Shown here one piece after another: positions 8,978-19,738 of a DNA stretch of 64,000 bases. Origin of the DNA: Lelliottia wanjuensis (GTDB lineage: Bacteria; Pseudomonadota; Gammaproteobacteria; Enterobacterales; Enterobacteriaceae); the NCBI RefSeq assembly GCF_030238365.1, contig NZ_JASSOT010000051.1:51484-115483 (forward strand). The letters are read 5' to 3'. Position 1 is the stretch's first letter. Every line of letters begins with the position of its first letter. The notes under the pieces are model-generated. The model made no database searches and was not told the DNA's origin. It worked only from the letters and a program-made list of their open reading frames with translations. A program made the position numbers and the translations under genes.

Positions 8978-10222
8978 TTAACACAATCTCTGGGTGATCC
9001 AGCGTGTAATCTCGTTCAGTGCTTTGTCAAAATTCTGATACACCGGGCTGAAGGGTATCTCGAGCAGCTTGCCATCCGAAGATGACGAGGTGATTAAACG
9101 CGACTCCTCTTCCGGGCTGAAGGGATCGTTCTTCCAGAAGCCGGACAGCATCGGCGTCGGACAGCGGCGCCCGAGCAGACCCTGCGTTTTGAGGGAATAG
9201 CGATTCAGCTCCACGCGCAGCGCTTCGTCTGATGCATCATGCATGCCAAGGCGGCTGGCGAGGACGTCGAGATACATCTCCGGGACACTTCCCTGACGCG
9301 TCGGATCGCTCAGCAGCGCATGGACAACCGGCCCCAGACAGGCCACCGCTTTCAGGCGCGACGATTCGAGATACGCCAGACGCACCGCGACGTTAGCACC
9401 AAACCGGAAGCCAAATGCCGCCACGCGGGTGTGATCCACCCAGGGAATATTCTCCAGCGCTTTTAACGCATGCTGGTGCAATAAACTGGAGTCCTGCGTC
9501 AGCTTCCACTTCGAGGAAAAACCGATCGAAGGCATATCCAGCGTCAGCATCGCGACCCCTTTTGGTGCGAAGTAGCGCTCAAACAGGCTGAAATAATCAA
9601 TTTGCAGGGAGTCCAGACCACCGCACATCATCACCGTCGGGAACGGGCCTTCGCCTGGCGGCATGTGCAGGAATCCGGTGACCGGCGCGCCGCCGGGAAT
9701 GGTGAACTCGATTTCGCGGACGTTGCACGGTAAACGCTGGGCGGCTTCTTCATACGCGCGGTTCGCCAGCGCCTGCGCCTGTTCAGCGAGGTCGTCGCCC
9801 TTCAGATGTGGATAAGCAGCGATGCTGTAGAGGTTGGCGGCGTGGAGCCAGTGCTTGCCGCTGAGGGTTTGGTCCTGCTCCTGGGAGGCTTTTTGCTGCC
9901 AGATCATCGCCTGAGAGGCCCACTCGTAGATCCAGTTGCCGCCGCGATAACCAACCACTGTATCGTAGAGATCGCTGTCGGTGCGATCGGCCTCGCTCAT
10001 GACGATGCGCGCCTGCACGTCGAGAATTTCACGGGCATCAATGCCGCGCCAAATCCACATCAGACGGTTAATCATGCGATACCAGTGCGGGACGTTTTTG
10101 CCGTCCAGGGCGGACTGCACAGCAGGCTGATTGCCAGGGTTGAAGCGACGAACAAGCGTCGACGTTTCCGGGTGTTTGAAACGAGGTTTGAACAGGGTTT
10201 CGCTAAGATTCGCCTGGGTCAT
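8978..10222 (-). CDS. frsA: Fermentation-respiration switch protein FrsA
   Basis: FrsA is an alpha/beta-hydrolase-fold protein reported to bind unphosphorylated EIIA-Glc and to have esterase activity. All 414 residues match the E. coli length. An N-terminal domain ([22 protein letters not shown]) precedes the hydrolase domain, which starts near residue 185 with the VMMCGGLD strand. The nucleophile-elbow position reads GFRFG rather than GxSxG (around residues 268-272), so the classical serine is absent, as in known FrsA. It is read alone between gpt and crl, with a strong hairpin upstream. Confidence 0.95.
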   Translation of the reverse strand: MTQANLSETLFKPRFKHPETSTLVRRFNPGNQPAVQSALDGKNVPHWYRMINRLMWIWRGIDAREILDVQARIVMSEADRTDSDLYDTVVGYRGGNWIYEWASQAMIWQQKASQEQDQTLSGKHWLHAANLYSIAAYPHLKGDDLAEQAQALANRAYEEAAQRLPCNVREIEFTIPGGAPVTGFLHMPPGEGPFPTVMMCGGLDSLQIDYFSLFERYFAPKGVAMLTLDMPSIGFSSKWKLTQDSSLLHQHALKALENIPWVDHTRVAAFGFRFGANVAVRLAYLESSRLKAVACLGPVVHALLSDPTRQGSVPEMYLDVLASRLGMHDASDEALRVELNRYSLKTQGLLGRRCPTPMLSGFWKNDPFSPEEESRLITSSSSDGKLLEIPFSPVYQNFDKALNEITRWITQRLC

Positions 10223-10287
10223 TGCGCGCTGCCTCCATGATTACGTCACATAGAGTCCATTGTAACGCGCTGGAGGCTAAAAAAAAC

Positions 10288-10310
10288 AACGCCCGGCATC
10301 ACCGGGCGTT
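10288..10310. terminator. Terminator hairpin between gpt and frsA
   Basis: Perfect 9-bp arms AACGCCCGG/CCGGGCGTT with a 5-base loop lie after gpt, with A-rich sequence on the plus strand before it (T-run for leftward transcripts). It should end gpt transcription before frsA. Confidence 0.85.
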
Positions 10311-10331
10311 AAAAATAATTTCGTTCTGTCA

Positions 10332-10790
10332 TTAACGGCCAGAAATCGGCGGCACGAAGACCACGCCCATATCCCACGGCTGTTCAATCCAGGTGTCCTG
10401 CGGGATGTCGATCACGTAGTCGTCAACCAGCGGCTTACCAGCCGGTTTGGCGAAGATGGTGACGAAATGCGCTTTTGGATACATATCGCGGATCGCAACC
10501 GCAGTACCGCCGGTGTCCACCAGATCGTCGATGACGATGAAGCCTTCGCCGTCGCCTTCAGCGCGTTTCAGCACGGTCAGCTCGCGCTGGTTATCGTGGT
10601 CATAGCTGGAGATGCAGACGGTATCGACATGGCGAATACCCAGTTCACGCGCCAGCAGTGCGCCCGGTACCAGACCGCCACGGCTCACGGCAATAATGCC
10701 TTTCCACTGTTCAGAAGGCATCAGGCGTGCAGCCAGTTTGCGCGCGTGAATCTGCAACATGTCCCAGGTGACGACGTATTTTTCGCTCAT
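10332..10790 (-). CDS. gpt: Xanthine-guanine phosphoribosyltransferase
   Basis: This enzyme salvages guanine, xanthine and, less well, hypoxanthine by joining them to PRPP. The 152 residues match E. coli Gpt in length and are near identical. The PRPP-binding signature [12 protein letters not shown] is at about residues 85-96, and the flexible-loop SRGG motif is near residue 36. The protein is peripheral to the inner membrane in E. coli. It is divergent from pepD, with about 257 bp of shared upstream sequence that shows no operator I can name. Confidence 0.98.
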   Translation of the reverse strand: MSEKYVVTWDMLQIHARKLAARLMPSEQWKGIIAVSRGGLVPGALLARELGIRHVDTVCISSYDHDNQRELTVLKRAEGDGEGFIVIDDLVDTGGTAVAIRDMYPKAHFVTIFAKPAGKPLVDDYVIDIPQDTWIEQPWDMGVVFVPPISGR

Positions 10791-11047
10791 GTGATGTCCC
10801 AGCCTGTTTATATACGGCTTAAAAAGTGTTCGAAGGGAAATAGGTTGCGCGAGATTATAGAGATCTGACGCACTAAAAACCAGTGTTAAGCGGCCCAGCG
10901 GGGAGTTTTTACTTGCTTTATGCTAGCAGCGGACGGAGAAAGTGGTATTCTCAACCTCATCTCGCAAGCCCGACTTGTGCTGACTATCACCCTGCTAACC
11001 CTGTGACCTGCAAGCTTGTTTGCAGCGCCACGACAAGGAGACTTATC

Positions 11048-12505
11048 GTGTCTGAACTGTCTCAATTATCTCCACAGCCGCTGTGGGATATTTTTGCCAA
11101 AATCTGTTCCATTCCTCACCCTTCCTATCACGAAGAACAGCTTGCCGAACATATTATGGGCTGGGCGAAGGAAAAAGGCCTGCACGCGGAGCGTGACCAG
11201 GTAGGCAATATTCTGATTCGTAAAGCGGCTACCGCAGGTATGGAAAACCGCAAACCGGTTGTGCTTCAGGCGCACCTGGATATGGTTCCGCAGAAAAACA
11301 ACGACACCGACCACGACTTCACTAAAGATCCGATTCAGCCGTACATCGATGGCGAATGGGTGAAAGCACGCGGCACGACGCTGGGTGCGGATAACGGTAT
11401 CGGTATGGCCTCCGCGCTGGCGGTGCTGGCTGACGATAGCGTTGAGCACGGCCCGCTGGAAGTGCTGCTGACCATGACCGAAGAAGCCGGGATGGACGGC
11501 GCGTTTGGTCTGCAGGCCAACTGGCTGCAGGCGGATATCCTGATCAACACCGACTCTGAAGAAGAGGGTGAGATCTACATGGGTTGCGCCGGTGGTATTG
11601 ATTTCATCTCTACCCTGCCGCTGACTCGTGAAGCCATTCCTGCTGGTTTCCAGACCTTCAAGCTGACGCTGAAAGGGCTGAAAGGCGGCCACTCCGGTGG
11701 TGATATCCATTTGGGTCTGGGTAACGCCAACAAACTGCTGGCGCGCTTCCTGGCCGGTCACGCGGCCGAGCTGGATCTGCGTCTGGTCGACTTCAACGGC
11801 GGTACGCTGCGTAACGCGATCCCACGTGAAGCCTTCGCCACCATCGCGGTCCCGGCGAATAAAGCCGACGAGCTGAAAAACCTGGCGAACGTCTACCTGG
11901 ATATCCTGAAAAACGAACTGTCAGTAAAAGAGAAAAACCTGACCGTGGTTCTGGAATCCGTCACCAGCGATAAAGCGGCGCTGACCACTCAGTCTCGCGA
12001 CAGCTTTGTTCAGCTGCTGAACGCCACGCCAAACGGCGTGATCCGCAACTCTGACGTGGCGAAAGGCGTCGTAGAAACTTCGTTGAACGTCGGCGTTGTG
12101 ACCATGACTGACGACAGCGCAGAAATCATCTGCCTGATCCGTTCGCTTATCGACAGCGGTAAAGAGTATGTGGTGAGCATGCTGGAATCTCTGGGCAAAC
12201 TGTCTGGCGCGAAAACCTCCGCCAAGGGCAGCTACCCGGGCTGGCAGCCAGACGCGACCTCTCCGGTCATGGCGCTGGTGCGTGAAACCTATCAGCGTCT
12301 GTTCAACAGCACGCCGAACATTCAGGTGATCCACGCGGGTCTGGAGTGCGGTCTGTTCAAGAAACCGTACCCGGATATGGACATGGTCTCCATTGGGCCG
12401 ACCATTACCGGTCCGCACTCTCCGGATGAGCAGGTGCATATCGAAAGCGTGGGCCACTACTGGACGCTGCTGACCGAACTGCTGAAATCTATTCCGGCTA
12501 AGTAA
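11048..12505 (+). CDS. pepD: Cytosolic aminoacyl-histidine dipeptidase (peptidase D)
   Basis: This M20-family zinc peptidase hydrolyses Xaa-His dipeptides and other unblocked dipeptides. Metal-ligand segments are VVLQAHLDMVPQ (His, Asp), ARGTTLGADNGIG (bridging Asp), TMTEEAGMDGAFG (catalytic and ligand Glu), DSEEEGE, and the late IHAGLECG (His). The start is the GTG at 11048, preceded by AAGGAG with 7-base spacing. It gives exactly 485 residues, the E. coli length, whereas the longer upstream frame adds sequence unlike the family. It stands alone between divergent gpt and convergent dinB. Confidence 0.97.
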   Translation: MSELSQLSPQPLWDIFAKICSIPHPSYHEEQLAEHIMGWAKEKGLHAERDQVGNILIRKAATAGMENRKPVVLQAHLDMVPQKNNDTDHDFTKDPIQPYIDGEWVKARGTTLGADNGIGMASALAVLADDSVEHGPLEVLLTMTEEAGMDGAFGLQANWLQADILINTDSEEEGEIYMGCAGGIDFISTLPLTREAIPAGFQTFKLTLKGLKGGHSGGDIHLGLGNANKLLARFLAGHAAELDLRLVDFNGGTLRNAIPREAFATIAVPANKADELKNLANVYLDILKNELSVKEKNLTVVLESVTSDKAALTTQSRDSFVQLLNATPNGVIRNSDVAKGVVETSLNVGVVTMTDDSAEIICLIRSLIDSGKEYVVSMLESLGKLSGAKTSAKGSYPGWQPDATSPVMALVRETYQRLFNSTPNIQVIHAGLECGLFKKPYPDMDMVSIGPTITGPHSPDEQVHIESVGHYWTLLTELLKSIPAK

Positions 12506-12553
12506 GTTGCTAGTGGGGATGGGGATGGGTGCGGTCTGATGCCCTCACCCCAA

Positions 12554-12573
12554 CCCTCTCCCACGGGAGAGGG
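12554..12573. repeat. Palindromic intergenic repeat (REP-like)
   Basis: CCCTCTCCC-AC-GGGAGAGGG is preceded by a CCCTCACCCCAAC lead. This is a widespread intergenic palindrome type in Enterobacter-like genomes. It sits between pepD and its terminator. Confidence 0.6.
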
Positions 12574-12584
12574 CGCAAACACTA

Positions 12585-12609
12585 AAAACGGCAACCTGGT
12601 TGCCGTTTT
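12585..12609. terminator. Bidirectional terminator between pepD and dinB
   Basis: AAAACGGCAA-cctgg-TTGCCGTTTT is a 10-bp perfect stem with A- and T-tracts on both flanks. It ends both convergent genes. Confidence 0.9.
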
Positions 12610-12637
12610 GCATTTACCTTCTTGCCACCGGGCTTTT

Positions 12638-13696
12638 TTACAGCCCCAGCACCAGCTGCCGCTCCAGCTGCGGATCCAACAGCGTGACGTGCAACCCCAC
12701 CAGCCTCACTCCCCTTCCCCCTCGACGCTCCTGCCAGGCTTTCTTGGCCGTTGCAATCAGATCGTCTTTATTCAGGCGCGGCCAGACGTGCTCCTGGGTG
12801 GTCTGCTGGAAGTCGTTGAACTTGAGTTTCACGCCCTGACGGGCAATCAGCAGATCGGGTTTGACCTTCGCCAGCCGTCGTTCCAGCTCGGGATAGAGCT
12901 GCTCGACAATAATGGTTTCGCAGTCGTTCCACTCATGAATATCTTCCGCCAGGGTGCGTTCCACTCCCACGGATTTACGCAGGCGCTCGCTATTAATACT
13001 GCGCTCATCGATCCCCTGACTGCGCTCCCACAGCACCCGGCCAAACTTGCCAAAGCGTTTGAGGAGCATCGCCAGATCGCTGTTCTGCACGTCTTCGCAG
13101 GTGCGCAGGCCGAGCGTCTCCAGTTTGGCGGCCGAGACTTTACCGACGCCGGGAATTTTGCCCAGCGGCAGCGTTTTCAAAAACGCCGGAACTTCATCGG
13201 GAGTGATGACGTACTGCCCGTCCGGCTTGTTGAGATCTGAGGCGATTTTGGCGAGGAATTTAACCGGGGCGATGCCCGCGGAGGCCGTTAAGTTCAGCTC
13301 GTTAAAAATGGTCTGGCGGATCTCCTGCGCCATCAGCGTGGCAGAGCCGTGGCAGTGCACGCTGTCCGTGACATCGAGATAGGCTTCGTCGAGAGAGAGC
13401 GGTTCGATGAGCGACGTATAGCGGGAGAAGATTTCGCAAATGTGGACCGAGGCTTCTTTATAGGCATCAAAGCGACCGGGCAAAAGAATCAGATGCGGGC
13501 AGAGTTTGAGGGCCATCGCGGTCGGCATGGCGCTGCGCACGCCAAATTTGCGCGCCGGATAGTTGGCGGTGCTGATCACGCCACGTTTAACGCGGCTGCC
13601 GCCAATGGCGATGGGGACATCCCGCAGCGCCGGATTATCACGCATCTCCACTGCGGCAAAAAAGCAGTCCATATCGACATGGATTATTTTGCGCAT
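12638..13696 (-). CDS. dinB: DNA polymerase IV
   Basis: This is a Y-family, error-prone, translesion polymerase of the SOS response. The palm starts [17 protein letters not shown] with the first catalytic aspartate; the second acidic pair is in SLDEAYLD. The helix-hairpin-helix [14 protein letters not shown] motif appears as [13 protein letters not shown]. The C-terminus QLVLGL is the beta-clamp-binding peptide. I start at the ATG at 13696 (352 residues), because the alternative two codons upstream is a TTG. A LexA box lies 20 bp upstream. It is the third gene rightward from gpt, without the yafN-O-P partners that follow dinB in E. coli K-12. Confidence 0.97.
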   Translation of the reverse strand: MRKIIHVDMDCFFAAVEMRDNPALRDVPIAIGGSRVKRGVISTANYPARKFGVRSAMPTAMALKLCPHLILLPGRFDAYKEASVHICEIFSRYTSLIEPLSLDEAYLDVTDSVHCHGSATLMAQEIRQTIFNELNLTASAGIAPVKFLAKIASDLNKPDGQYVITPDEVPAFLKTLPLGKIPGVGKVSAAKLETLGLRTCEDVQNSDLAMLLKRFGKFGRVLWERSQGIDERSINSERLRKSVGVERTLAEDIHEWNDCETIIVEQLYPELERRLAKVKPDLLIARQGVKLKFNDFQQTTQEHVWPRLNKDDLIATAKKAWQERRGGRGVRLVGLHVTLLDPQLERQLVLGL

Positions 13697-13715
13697 ACTC
13701 AACCCTCACCTTTCA

Positions 13716-13731
13716 CTGGATAAGTATACAG
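13716..13731 (-). promoter_or_regulatory. LexA box of dinB
   Basis: Read leftward the site is CTGTATACTTATCCAG, matching CTGT-N8-CAG with one mismatch to the full palindrome (CCAG instead of ACAG). It is nearly identical to the E. coli dinB operator and lies 20 bp before the ATG. Confidence 0.85.
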
Positions 13732-13971
13732 TTAAAGAATCAGAATTGAAAAGTATCACCCTGTTCACATCACATACAATTTCGCAAAGTTCCTGGATTC
13801 AAACGCCGCCGGATAAGTTATAAATGCCAACTAATTTGTAAACTCATTAGTTCACTCTTGCGAAAAAATGCAGCGATGCTAATGTGAGCGCTCCTAATCC
13901 AGAGTATTCTGATTTCGGGTCTCTTTTGCCGTCCTGGCAAGTTGGTTTGGCTTTATCAAGGAACTTGTAGT

Positions 13972-14712
13972 ATGCGTAAAATCGCATTGTTCATTGCGAT
14001 GCTTCTGATCCCGTGTGTCACGTTTGCAGGGCTGCTTGGCAGCAACAGCTCAACCACACCGGTCAGCAAAGAATATAAACAGCAATTAATGGGATCACCG
14101 GTTTATATTCAGATCTTCAAGGAAGAACGCACGCTCGATCTATTTGTCAAAATGGGCGAGACATATCAACTGCTTGATAGCTACAAAATCTGTAACTATT
14201 CCGGTGGCCTCGGCCCGAAACAACGTCAGGGTGATTTTAAAAGTCCTGAAGGTTTCTACACCGTTCAGCGCAATCAGCTCAAACCCGACAGCCGCTTCTA
14301 TAAAGCCATCAATATCGGCTTTCCGAACGCTTACGATCGGGCGCATGGTTACGAAGGTAAATACCTGATGATTCACGGTGCCTGCGTGTCCATTGGCTGC
14401 TACGCCATGACGGACAGCGGTATTGATGAGATTTTCCAGTTTGTCACCGGCGCGTTAGTCTTCGGCCAGTCGGGTGTTCAGGTCAGCATCTATCCGTTCC
14501 GCATGACCGATGCCAACATGGAGCGTCATAAGTACTCAACCTACGCGGATTTCTGGAAACAGCTGAAACCGGGGTATGACTACTTCCAGCAGACGCACAA
14601 ACCGCCGACCGTCTCGGTCGCGGATGGTCGCTACATCGTCAGCAAACCGCTGAGTCATGAAGTCGTCCACCCGCAGCTGGCGTCAAACTACGCGGTTCCC
14701 GAGACAAAATAA
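13972..14712 (+). CDS. dpaA: Lpp-peptidoglycan amidase DpaA (YafK/LdtF), YkuD fold
   Basis: This is a periplasmic YkuD-domain protein. In E. coli it detaches Braun lipoprotein from peptidoglycan instead of making L,D-crosslinks. A signal peptide ([19 protein letters not shown]) is followed by the YkuD domain. The active-site motif is [14 protein letters not shown] with the catalytic cysteine at IGC, preceded by a histidine. The ATG at 13972 gives 246 residues as in E. coli; a longer frame from 13942 has no such N-terminus. The last 30 bp overlap the end of convergent yafJ, so the two transcripts are complementary at their ends. Confidence 0.95.
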   Translation: MRKIALFIAMLLIPCVTFAGLLGSNSSTTPVSKEYKQQLMGSPVYIQIFKEERTLDLFVKMGETYQLLDSYKICNYSGGLGPKQRQGDFKSPEGFYTVQRNQLKPDSRFYKAINIGFPNAYDRAHGYEGKYLMIHGACVSIGCYAMTDSGIDEIFQFVTGALVFGQSGVQVSIYPFRMTDANMERHKYSTYADFWKQLKPGYDYFQQTHKPPTVSVADGRYIVSKPLSHEVVHPQLASNYAVPETK

Positions 14713-15450
14713 CGCCCACTCGCCTGGCATAATCTTTTGCCAGGTTTCATTCCCCGTCAGGGGCTGAGTGGCGATAACCGTGACCACATCGTCAGGTGTG
14801 GTTTCGGTTTGAAAATCAATTTCCACATCCTGATCCAGCAGCTTGGCCACACCAAAGGGCGCGCGTCGCGTGATCCAGAACAGATTAGTCGAGCAGAACG
14901 CCATCACGTAACGCCCATCCGACAGCAGCATATTAAACACGCCCTTCTCACGCAGCTCGCGGGCCAACGTGCCGATGTATTTAAACACTGCCTCCATGTT
15001 GCCCGGCGTGCGCGGATAACGCTCCGTCAGCTTGTGCAGTAACCAGCAAAAGGCCTTCTCGCTGTCGGTTTCGCCCACCGGACGGAAATTCCCCGTCTCA
15101 AGCGATTTATACCCGGTCAGCTGCCCGTTATGGGCGTAGGTCCAGTTGCGGCCCCACAGCTCACGGGTAAACGGATGGGTATTTTCCAGCGCCACTTCGC
15201 CGCGGTTTGCCTGACGAATATGGGCGATCACCGAACGAGATTTTATCGGATAATCCTGCACCAGGCGGGCGATGGGAGAGTTGAAGCTGGGTTGCGGATC
15301 TTTGAACGTGCGACAGCCTTTGCCTTCGTAGAAGGTAATGCCCCAGCCGTCTTTATGCGGCCCGGTTCCTCCACCGCGCTGCACCAGCCCGGTGAAACTA
15401 AAGCAGATATCGGTTGGCACATTGGCGCTCATCCCGAGCAATTCGCACAT
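14683..15450 (-). CDS. yafJ: Class II glutamine amidotransferase YafJ
   Basis: This protein has an Ntn-type glutaminase domain, with the catalytic cysteine at position 2 ([10 protein letters not shown]) exposed after Met removal. Other class II signatures are [30 protein letters not shown] and the AHNGQL motif. The 255 residues equal the E. coli homologue. The substrate is not established. It overlaps the convergent dpaA by 30 bp and follows gmhA after 45 bp in the same direction, so gmhA-yafJ may share a transcript. Confidence 0.94.
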   Translation of the reverse strand: MCELLGMSANVPTDICFSFTGLVQRGGGTGPHKDGWGITFYEGKGCRTFKDPQPSFNSPIARLVQDYPIKSRSVIAHIRQANRGEVALENTHPFTRELWGRNWTYAHNGQLTGYKSLETGNFRPVGETDSEKAFCWLLHKLTERYPRTPGNMEAVFKYIGTLARELREKGVFNMLLSDGRYVMAFCSTNLFWITRRAPFGVAKLLDQDVEIDFQTETTPDDVVTVIATQPLTGNETWQKIMPGEWALFCLGNRVV

Positions 15451-15495
15451 ACTTCACCTCCACAACAGCGGGGGCAAAATGCCCCCAGCGAAGAC

Positions 15496-16074
15496 TTACT
15501 TAACCATCTCTTTTTCGATCAGCTGGATCAGGATATGGATCACTTTGATGTGAATTTCCTGAATACGGTCAGCATAACCAAAATGCGGCACGCGGATTTC
15601 GATATCCGACGTCCCCGCCATTTTGCCGCCATCTTTGCCGGTCAGGGTGATGACTTTCATCCCCTTCTCACGCGCGGCTTCAATCGCTTTGATCACGTTG
15701 CCAGAGTTACCGGAGGTCGAGATGCCCAGCAGAACATCGCCTTCACGGCCTACCGCTTCAACGTAGCGCGAGAAAATATGATCGTAACCGAAGTCGTTAC
15801 CCACGCAGGAGATGTGGCTCACGTCAGAAATCGCAATCGCCGGGTAGCCCGGACGGTTTTCGCGGTAGCGACCGGTCAGCTCTTCCGCGAAGTGCATGGC
15901 GTCGCAGTGGGAGCCACCGTTACCGCAGGAAAGCACTTTGCCGCCAGCTTTGAAGCTGTCTGCCAGCAGAACCGCCGCACGCTGAATCGCGTGAATATTG
16001 GCTTCATCTTTCAGAAAGTTAGCCAGCGTTTCCGCAGCTTCGTTCAGTTCGTTACGAATAAGATCCTGGTACAT
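15496..16074 (-). CDS. gmhA: Sedoheptulose-7-phosphate isomerase
   Basis: This enzyme converts sedoheptulose 7-phosphate to D-glycero-D-manno-heptose 7-phosphate, the first step of heptose synthesis for the LPS inner core. It is a homotetrameric SIS-domain protein of 192 residues, as in E. coli. [16 protein letters not shown] holds the phosphate-binding serine and the catalytic region, and [11 protein letters not shown] is the second SIS loop. It is divergent from fadE, and a GGAT ribosome site precedes the ATG. Confidence 0.98.
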   Translation of the reverse strand: MYQDLIRNELNEAAETLANFLKDEANIHAIQRAAVLLADSFKAGGKVLSCGNGGSHCDAMHFAEELTGRYRENRPGYPAIAISDVSHISCVGNDFGYDHIFSRYVEAVGREGDVLLGISTSGNSGNVIKAIEAAREKGMKVITLTGKDGGKMAGTSDIEIRVPHFGYADRIQEIHIKVIHILIQLIEKEMVK

Positions 16075-16272
16075 GAGGATAATCCTTCAGTATTGATGAA
16101 TAACAAACGGAGTGTACCGGATAGCAGTAAAACCGAGAAGCTAAAGCCATGCAAATCCTCCGGCGTTTTGATGATTCGTGCCTGCGAAAACCCGAACAAT
16201 GTGAACCAGGTTGTAATTATTTTGTGAATGCATTGCTAAAAGAAATAACATCCACTACAACCATATCATCAC

Positions 16273-16289
16273 AAGTGGTCAGACCTCCT
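16273..16289 (+). promoter_or_regulatory. FadR operator upstream of fadE
   Basis: AAGTGGTCAGACCTCCT contains the TGGTC-N-GACC core of the FadR site, 22 bp before the fadE ATG. FadR repression of fadE, relieved by long-chain acyl-CoA, is established in E. coli. Confidence 0.75.
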
Positions 16290-16311
16290 ACAAGCAAGGG
16301 AGCTTTTCTTT

Positions 16312-18756
16312 ATGATGATTTTGAGCATTATCGCAACCGTTGTACTGCTCGGTGTGTTGTTCTATCACCGCGTAAGTTTAGTTCTGAGTAGCCTGATTCT
16401 GCTGGCGTGGACTGCCGCGCTTGGCCTCGCGGGTCTGTGGAATATCTGGCTTGTCCTGCCGCTGGCCATCATCCTGCTGCCGTTTAACGTCCCGGCGATG
16501 CGTAAGTCAATGATTTCTGCCCCGGTGTTCCGCGGCTTCCGTAAAGTGATGCCGCCGATGTCACGCACGGAAAAAGAGGCGATCGACGCGGGCACCACCT
16601 GGTGGGAAGGCGATCTGTTCCAGGGAAACCCGGACTGGAAAAAGCTGCATAACTACCCGCAGCCGCGCCTCACCGCCGAAGAACAAGCCTTTATCGATGG
16701 GCCAGTAGAAGAAGCGTGCCGCATGGCCAACGACTTCGAGATCACCCATGAAATGGCCGATCTGCCTCCGGAACTGTGGGCGTACCTGAAAGAGCATCGC
16801 TTCTTCGCGATGATCATCAAGAAAGAGTACGGCGGCCTGGAGTTCTCCGCTTACGCTCAGGCTCGCGTGCTGCAAAAACTGGCTGGCGTGTCAGGCATTC
16901 TGGCGATCACCGTCGGCGTACCTAACTCATTAGGCCCGGGCGAACTGCTGCAACATTACGGCACCGAAGAGCAAAAAGATCACTATCTGCCGCGCCTGGC
17001 GCGTGGTCAGGAAATCCCGTGCTTCGCGCTGACCAGCCCCGAAGCGGGTTCTGATGCCGGTGCGATCCCGGATACCGGCGTCGTCTGCATGGGCGAGTGG
17101 CAGGGCCAGCAGGTGCTGGGCATGCGCCTCACATGGAACAAGCGCTACATTACGCTGGCCCCTATCGCCACCGTCCTGGGCCTGGCGTTCAAACTCTCTG
17201 ACCCGGACAGACTGCTGGGCGACGAGGAAGATCTGGGTATCACCTGTGCGCTGATCCCAACCTCTACCCCAGGTGTTGAAATCGGTCGTCGTCACTTCCC
17301 GCTGAACGTACCGTTCCAGAACGGTCCGACCCGCGGCCAGGATATCTTTGTGCCGATAGATTACATCATCGGCGGCCCGAAAATGGCCGGTCAGGGCTGG
17401 CGTATGCTGGTGGAATGTCTGTCGGTCGGTCGTGGCATTACCCTGCCGTCGAACTCTACCGGCGGCCTGAAATCCGTCGCGATGGGGATTGGCGCTTACG
17501 CCCATATCCGCCGTCAGTTCAAAATCTCCATCGGTAAGATGGAAGGGATCGAAGAGCCACTGGCGCGTATCGCAGGCAACGCCTACGTGATGGACGCGGC
17601 GGCCTCGCTGATCACTTACGGCATCATGCTCGGTGAAAAACCGGCCGTGCTGTCGGCTATCGTGAAATATCACTGTACCCACCGCGCACAGCAGTCAATT
17701 ATTGATGCGATGGATATTGCCGGCGGTAAAGGCATTATGCTCGGCGAAGGCAACTTCCTGGCGCGCGGCTATCAGGGCGCACCGATTGCCATTACCGTGG
17801 AAGGCGCAAACATTCTGACCCGTAGCATGATGATCTTCGGTCAGGGCGCGATTCGCTGCCATCCATACGTGCTGGAAGAGATGGCGGCGGCGCAAAACAA
17901 CGACGTCGATGCGTTCGATAAACTGCTGTTCAAACACATCGGCCACGTAGGCAGCAACAAAATGCGCAGCTTCTGGCTGGGCCTGACGCGCGGTCTCACC
18001 AGCTCCACGCCAACGGGCGATGCGACCAAACGTTACTACCAGCATCTGAACCGCCTGAGTGCAAACCTGGCGCTGCTGTCAGATGTGTCGATGGCCGTCC
18101 TGGGCGGCAGCCTGAAGCGTCGCGAGCGTATCTCTGCGCGTTTGGGCGATGTCCTGAGCCAGGTGTTCCTCGCCTCTGCAGTACTTAAGCGTTACGACGA
18201 TGAAGGCCGTCATGAAGCGGATCTGCCGCTGGTCCACTGGGGCGTTCAGGATGCTCTGTATCAGGCAGAACAGGCGATTGACGATCTGCTGGCGAACTTC
18301 CCGAACCGCTTTGTGGCAGGCGCTCTGCGCGCGGTCATCTTCCCGACCGGTCGTCATCATCTGGCACCGTCCGATATTCTGGATCACAAAGTGGCGAAGA
18401 TCCTGCAGGTGCCAAGCGCGACCCGCTCCCGTATCGGTCGCGGTCAATACCTGAAACCGACGCCGCATAACCCGGTCGGTCTGCTGGAAGAGGCGCTGCT
18501 GGACGTGATGGCCGCCGATCCGATTCACCAGAAAATCTGTAAACAGCTGGGCAAAAACCTGCCGTTTACCCGTCTGGATGAACTGGCGAAACAGGCGCTG
18601 GCAGGTGGCATCATCGATCAGAATGAAGCCGCCGTGCTGGTGAAAGCGGAAGAGAGCCGTCTGCGCAGCATCAACGTGGATGATTTCGAGCACGACGAGC
18701 TGGCGACTAAGCCGGTAAAGCTGCCGGAGAAAGTCCGCAAACCTGAAGCGGCGTAA
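16312..18756 (+). CDS. fadE: Acyl-CoA dehydrogenase FadE
   Basis: This FAD enzyme catalyses the first oxidation step of fatty-acid beta-oxidation. The 814 residues equal the E. coli protein. Two hydrophobic segments (residues 1-25 and about 28-60, [16 protein letters not shown]) anchor it to the membrane. The dehydrogenase core includes [14 protein letters not shown] and the FAD-binding stretch near [19 protein letters not shown] long C-terminal extension (beyond residue 560) is typical of the FadE/DUF1974 family. The first ATG of ATGATG is used. A FadR site overlaps its promoter and a strong terminator follows. Confidence 0.98.
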   Translation: MMILSIIATVVLLGVLFYHRVSLVLSSLILLAWTAALGLAGLWNIWLVLPLAIILLPFNVPAMRKSMISAPVFRGFRKVMPPMSRTEKEAIDAGTTWWEGDLFQGNPDWKKLHNYPQPRLTAEEQAFIDGPVEEACRMANDFEITHEMADLPPELWAYLKEHRFFAMIIKKEYGGLEFSAYAQARVLQKLAGVSGILAITVGVPNSLGPGELLQHYGTEEQKDHYLPRLARGQEIPCFALTSPEAGSDAGAIPDTGVVCMGEWQGQQVLGMRLTWNKRYITLAPIATVLGLAFKLSDPDRLLGDEEDLGITCALIPTSTPGVEIGRRHFPLNVPFQNGPTRGQDIFVPIDYIIGGPKMAGQGWRMLVECLSVGRGITLPSNSTGGLKSVAMGIGAYAHIRRQFKISIGKMEGIEEPLARIAGNAYVMDAAASLITYGIMLGEKPAVLSAIVKYHCTHRAQQSIIDAMDIAGGKGIMLGEGNFLARGYQGAPIAITVEGANILTRSMMIFGQGAIRCHPYVLEEMAAAQNNDVDAFDKLLFKHIGHVGSNKMRSFWLGLTRGLTSSTPTGDATKRYYQHLNRLSANLALLSDVSMAVLGGSLKRRERISARLGDVLSQVFLASAVLKRYDDEGRHEADLPLVHWGVQDALYQAEQAIDDLLANFPNRFVAGALRAVIFPTGRHHLAPSDILDHKVAKILQVPSATRSRIGRGQYLKPTPHNPVGLLEEALLDVMAADPIHQKICKQLGKNLPFTRLDELAKQALAGGIIDQNEAAVLVKAEESRLRSINVDDFEHDELATKPVKLPEKVRKPEAA

Positions 18757-18771
18757 ACGAAACGCTTCCAC

Positions 18772-18797
18772 AAACCCCGCCGCGTGCGGGGTTTTTT
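18772..18797 (+). terminator. Rho-independent terminator of fadE
   Basis: AAACCCCGC-cgcgt-GCGGGGTTT followed by T6 lies 15 bp after the fadE stop. Confidence 0.92.
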
Positions 18798-18863
18798 ATT
18801 GCCACATTTTCTCTTTTTCCCGTGCTACAGTGTCAAAAAGCCGTCTTTCGAGGAGTCCTGATT

Positions 18864-19634
18864 GTGCCTGGTCTGAAGATTACCCTTTTACAGCAACCCC
18901 TGGTGTGGATGGACGGTCCCGCCAATCTGCGCCATTTTGATCGCCAGCTCGAAGAGATCGCCGGACGCGACGTGATTGTCCTGCCGGAAATGTTCACCAC
19001 CGGATTCGCCATGGAGGCGGCAAAGCAGTCCCTGCCGCAGGAGGAAGTGGTCGCCTGGATGCACAGCAAGGCGCAGGAAACCAACGCGCTCGTCGCCGGA
19101 AGCGCCGCGCTGCAGACCGAACGCGGCCCGGTGAACCGTTTCCTGCTGGTCGAGCCGGACGGCACGCTACACTTCTACGACAAACGCCACCTGTTCCGCA
19201 TGGCCGACGAGCATCATCACTACGAAGCCGGGAACGAGCGCGTGGTGTTTGAGTGGCGCGGCTGGCGCATTCTGCCGCTGGTCTGCTACGACCTGCGCTT
19301 CCCGGTCTGGTCCCGCAACCGCAACGATTACGATCTGGCGCTGTACGTCGCCAACTGGCCTGCCCCGCGCTCGTTGCACTGGCAGGCGCTGCTGGTGGCG
19401 CGCGCGATTGAGAATCAAGCGTACGTGGTGGGGTGTAACCGCGTGGGAACGGATGGCAACGGGCATCACTATCGCGGCGACAGCCGGGTGGTGAATCCGC
19501 AGGGGGAAATTATTGCGACCGCCGAGCCACATCAGGCGACGCGCATTGACGCCGAGCTGTCGTTGACGGCGTTGAAAGAGTACCGCGAGAAGTTTCCGGC
19601 ATGGCAGGATGCGGATCCGTTTAGCATTGGATGA
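18864..19634 (+). CDS. yafV: Omega-amidase YafV (nitrilase superfamily)
   Basis: This is a carbon-nitrogen hydrolase that removes the amide from 2-oxoglutaramate and similar omega-amides. The nitrilase triad is visible as VLPEMF (Glu), YDKRHLF (Lys) and LPLVCYDLRFP (Cys). The GTG at 18864, after GAGGAGT, gives the 256-residue E. coli protein beginning with PGLKITLLQQP; upstream in-frame sequence is not conserved. It follows the fadE terminator. In E. coli ivy lies between yafV and fadE; no ivy is present here. Confidence 0.94.
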   Translation: MPGLKITLLQQPLVWMDGPANLRHFDRQLEEIAGRDVIVLPEMFTTGFAMEAAKQSLPQEEVVAWMHSKAQETNALVAGSAALQTERGPVNRFLLVEPDGTLHFYDKRHLFRMADEHHHYEAGNERVVFEWRGWRILPLVCYDLRFPVWSRNRNDYDLALYVANWPAPRSLHWQALLVARAIENQAYVVGCNRVGTDGNGHHYRGDSRVVNPQGEIIATAEPHQATRIDAELSLTALKEYREKFPAWQDADPFSIG

Positions 19635-19640
19635 AAAAAA

Positions 19641-19724
19641 GCCGGGTGGCGGCTACGCCTTACCCGGCCTACATCTGTTTTCGCATCTGTTTTCGTAGGC
19701 CCGGTAAGCGCAGCGCCACCGGGC
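19641..19724. repeat. BIME: two inverted REP units with a 12-bp tandem repeat
   Basis: One REP (GCCGGGTGGCGGCTACGCC, then TTACCCGGCCTAC) runs 19641-19672. An inverted copy runs 19695-19724. The spacer is CATCTGTTTTCG repeated twice in tandem (19672-19683 and 19684-19695). It lies between convergent yafV and the gamma-glutamyltransferase gene, the usual REP location. Confidence 0.88.
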
Positions 19725-19738
19725 TCCAACCGCACGGT

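Noticed and set aside
10883..11047. A 55-codon N-terminal extension of PepD
   Set aside because: The GTG at 11048 gives the known 485 residues and is preceded by AAGGAG; the extension lies in the promoter region.
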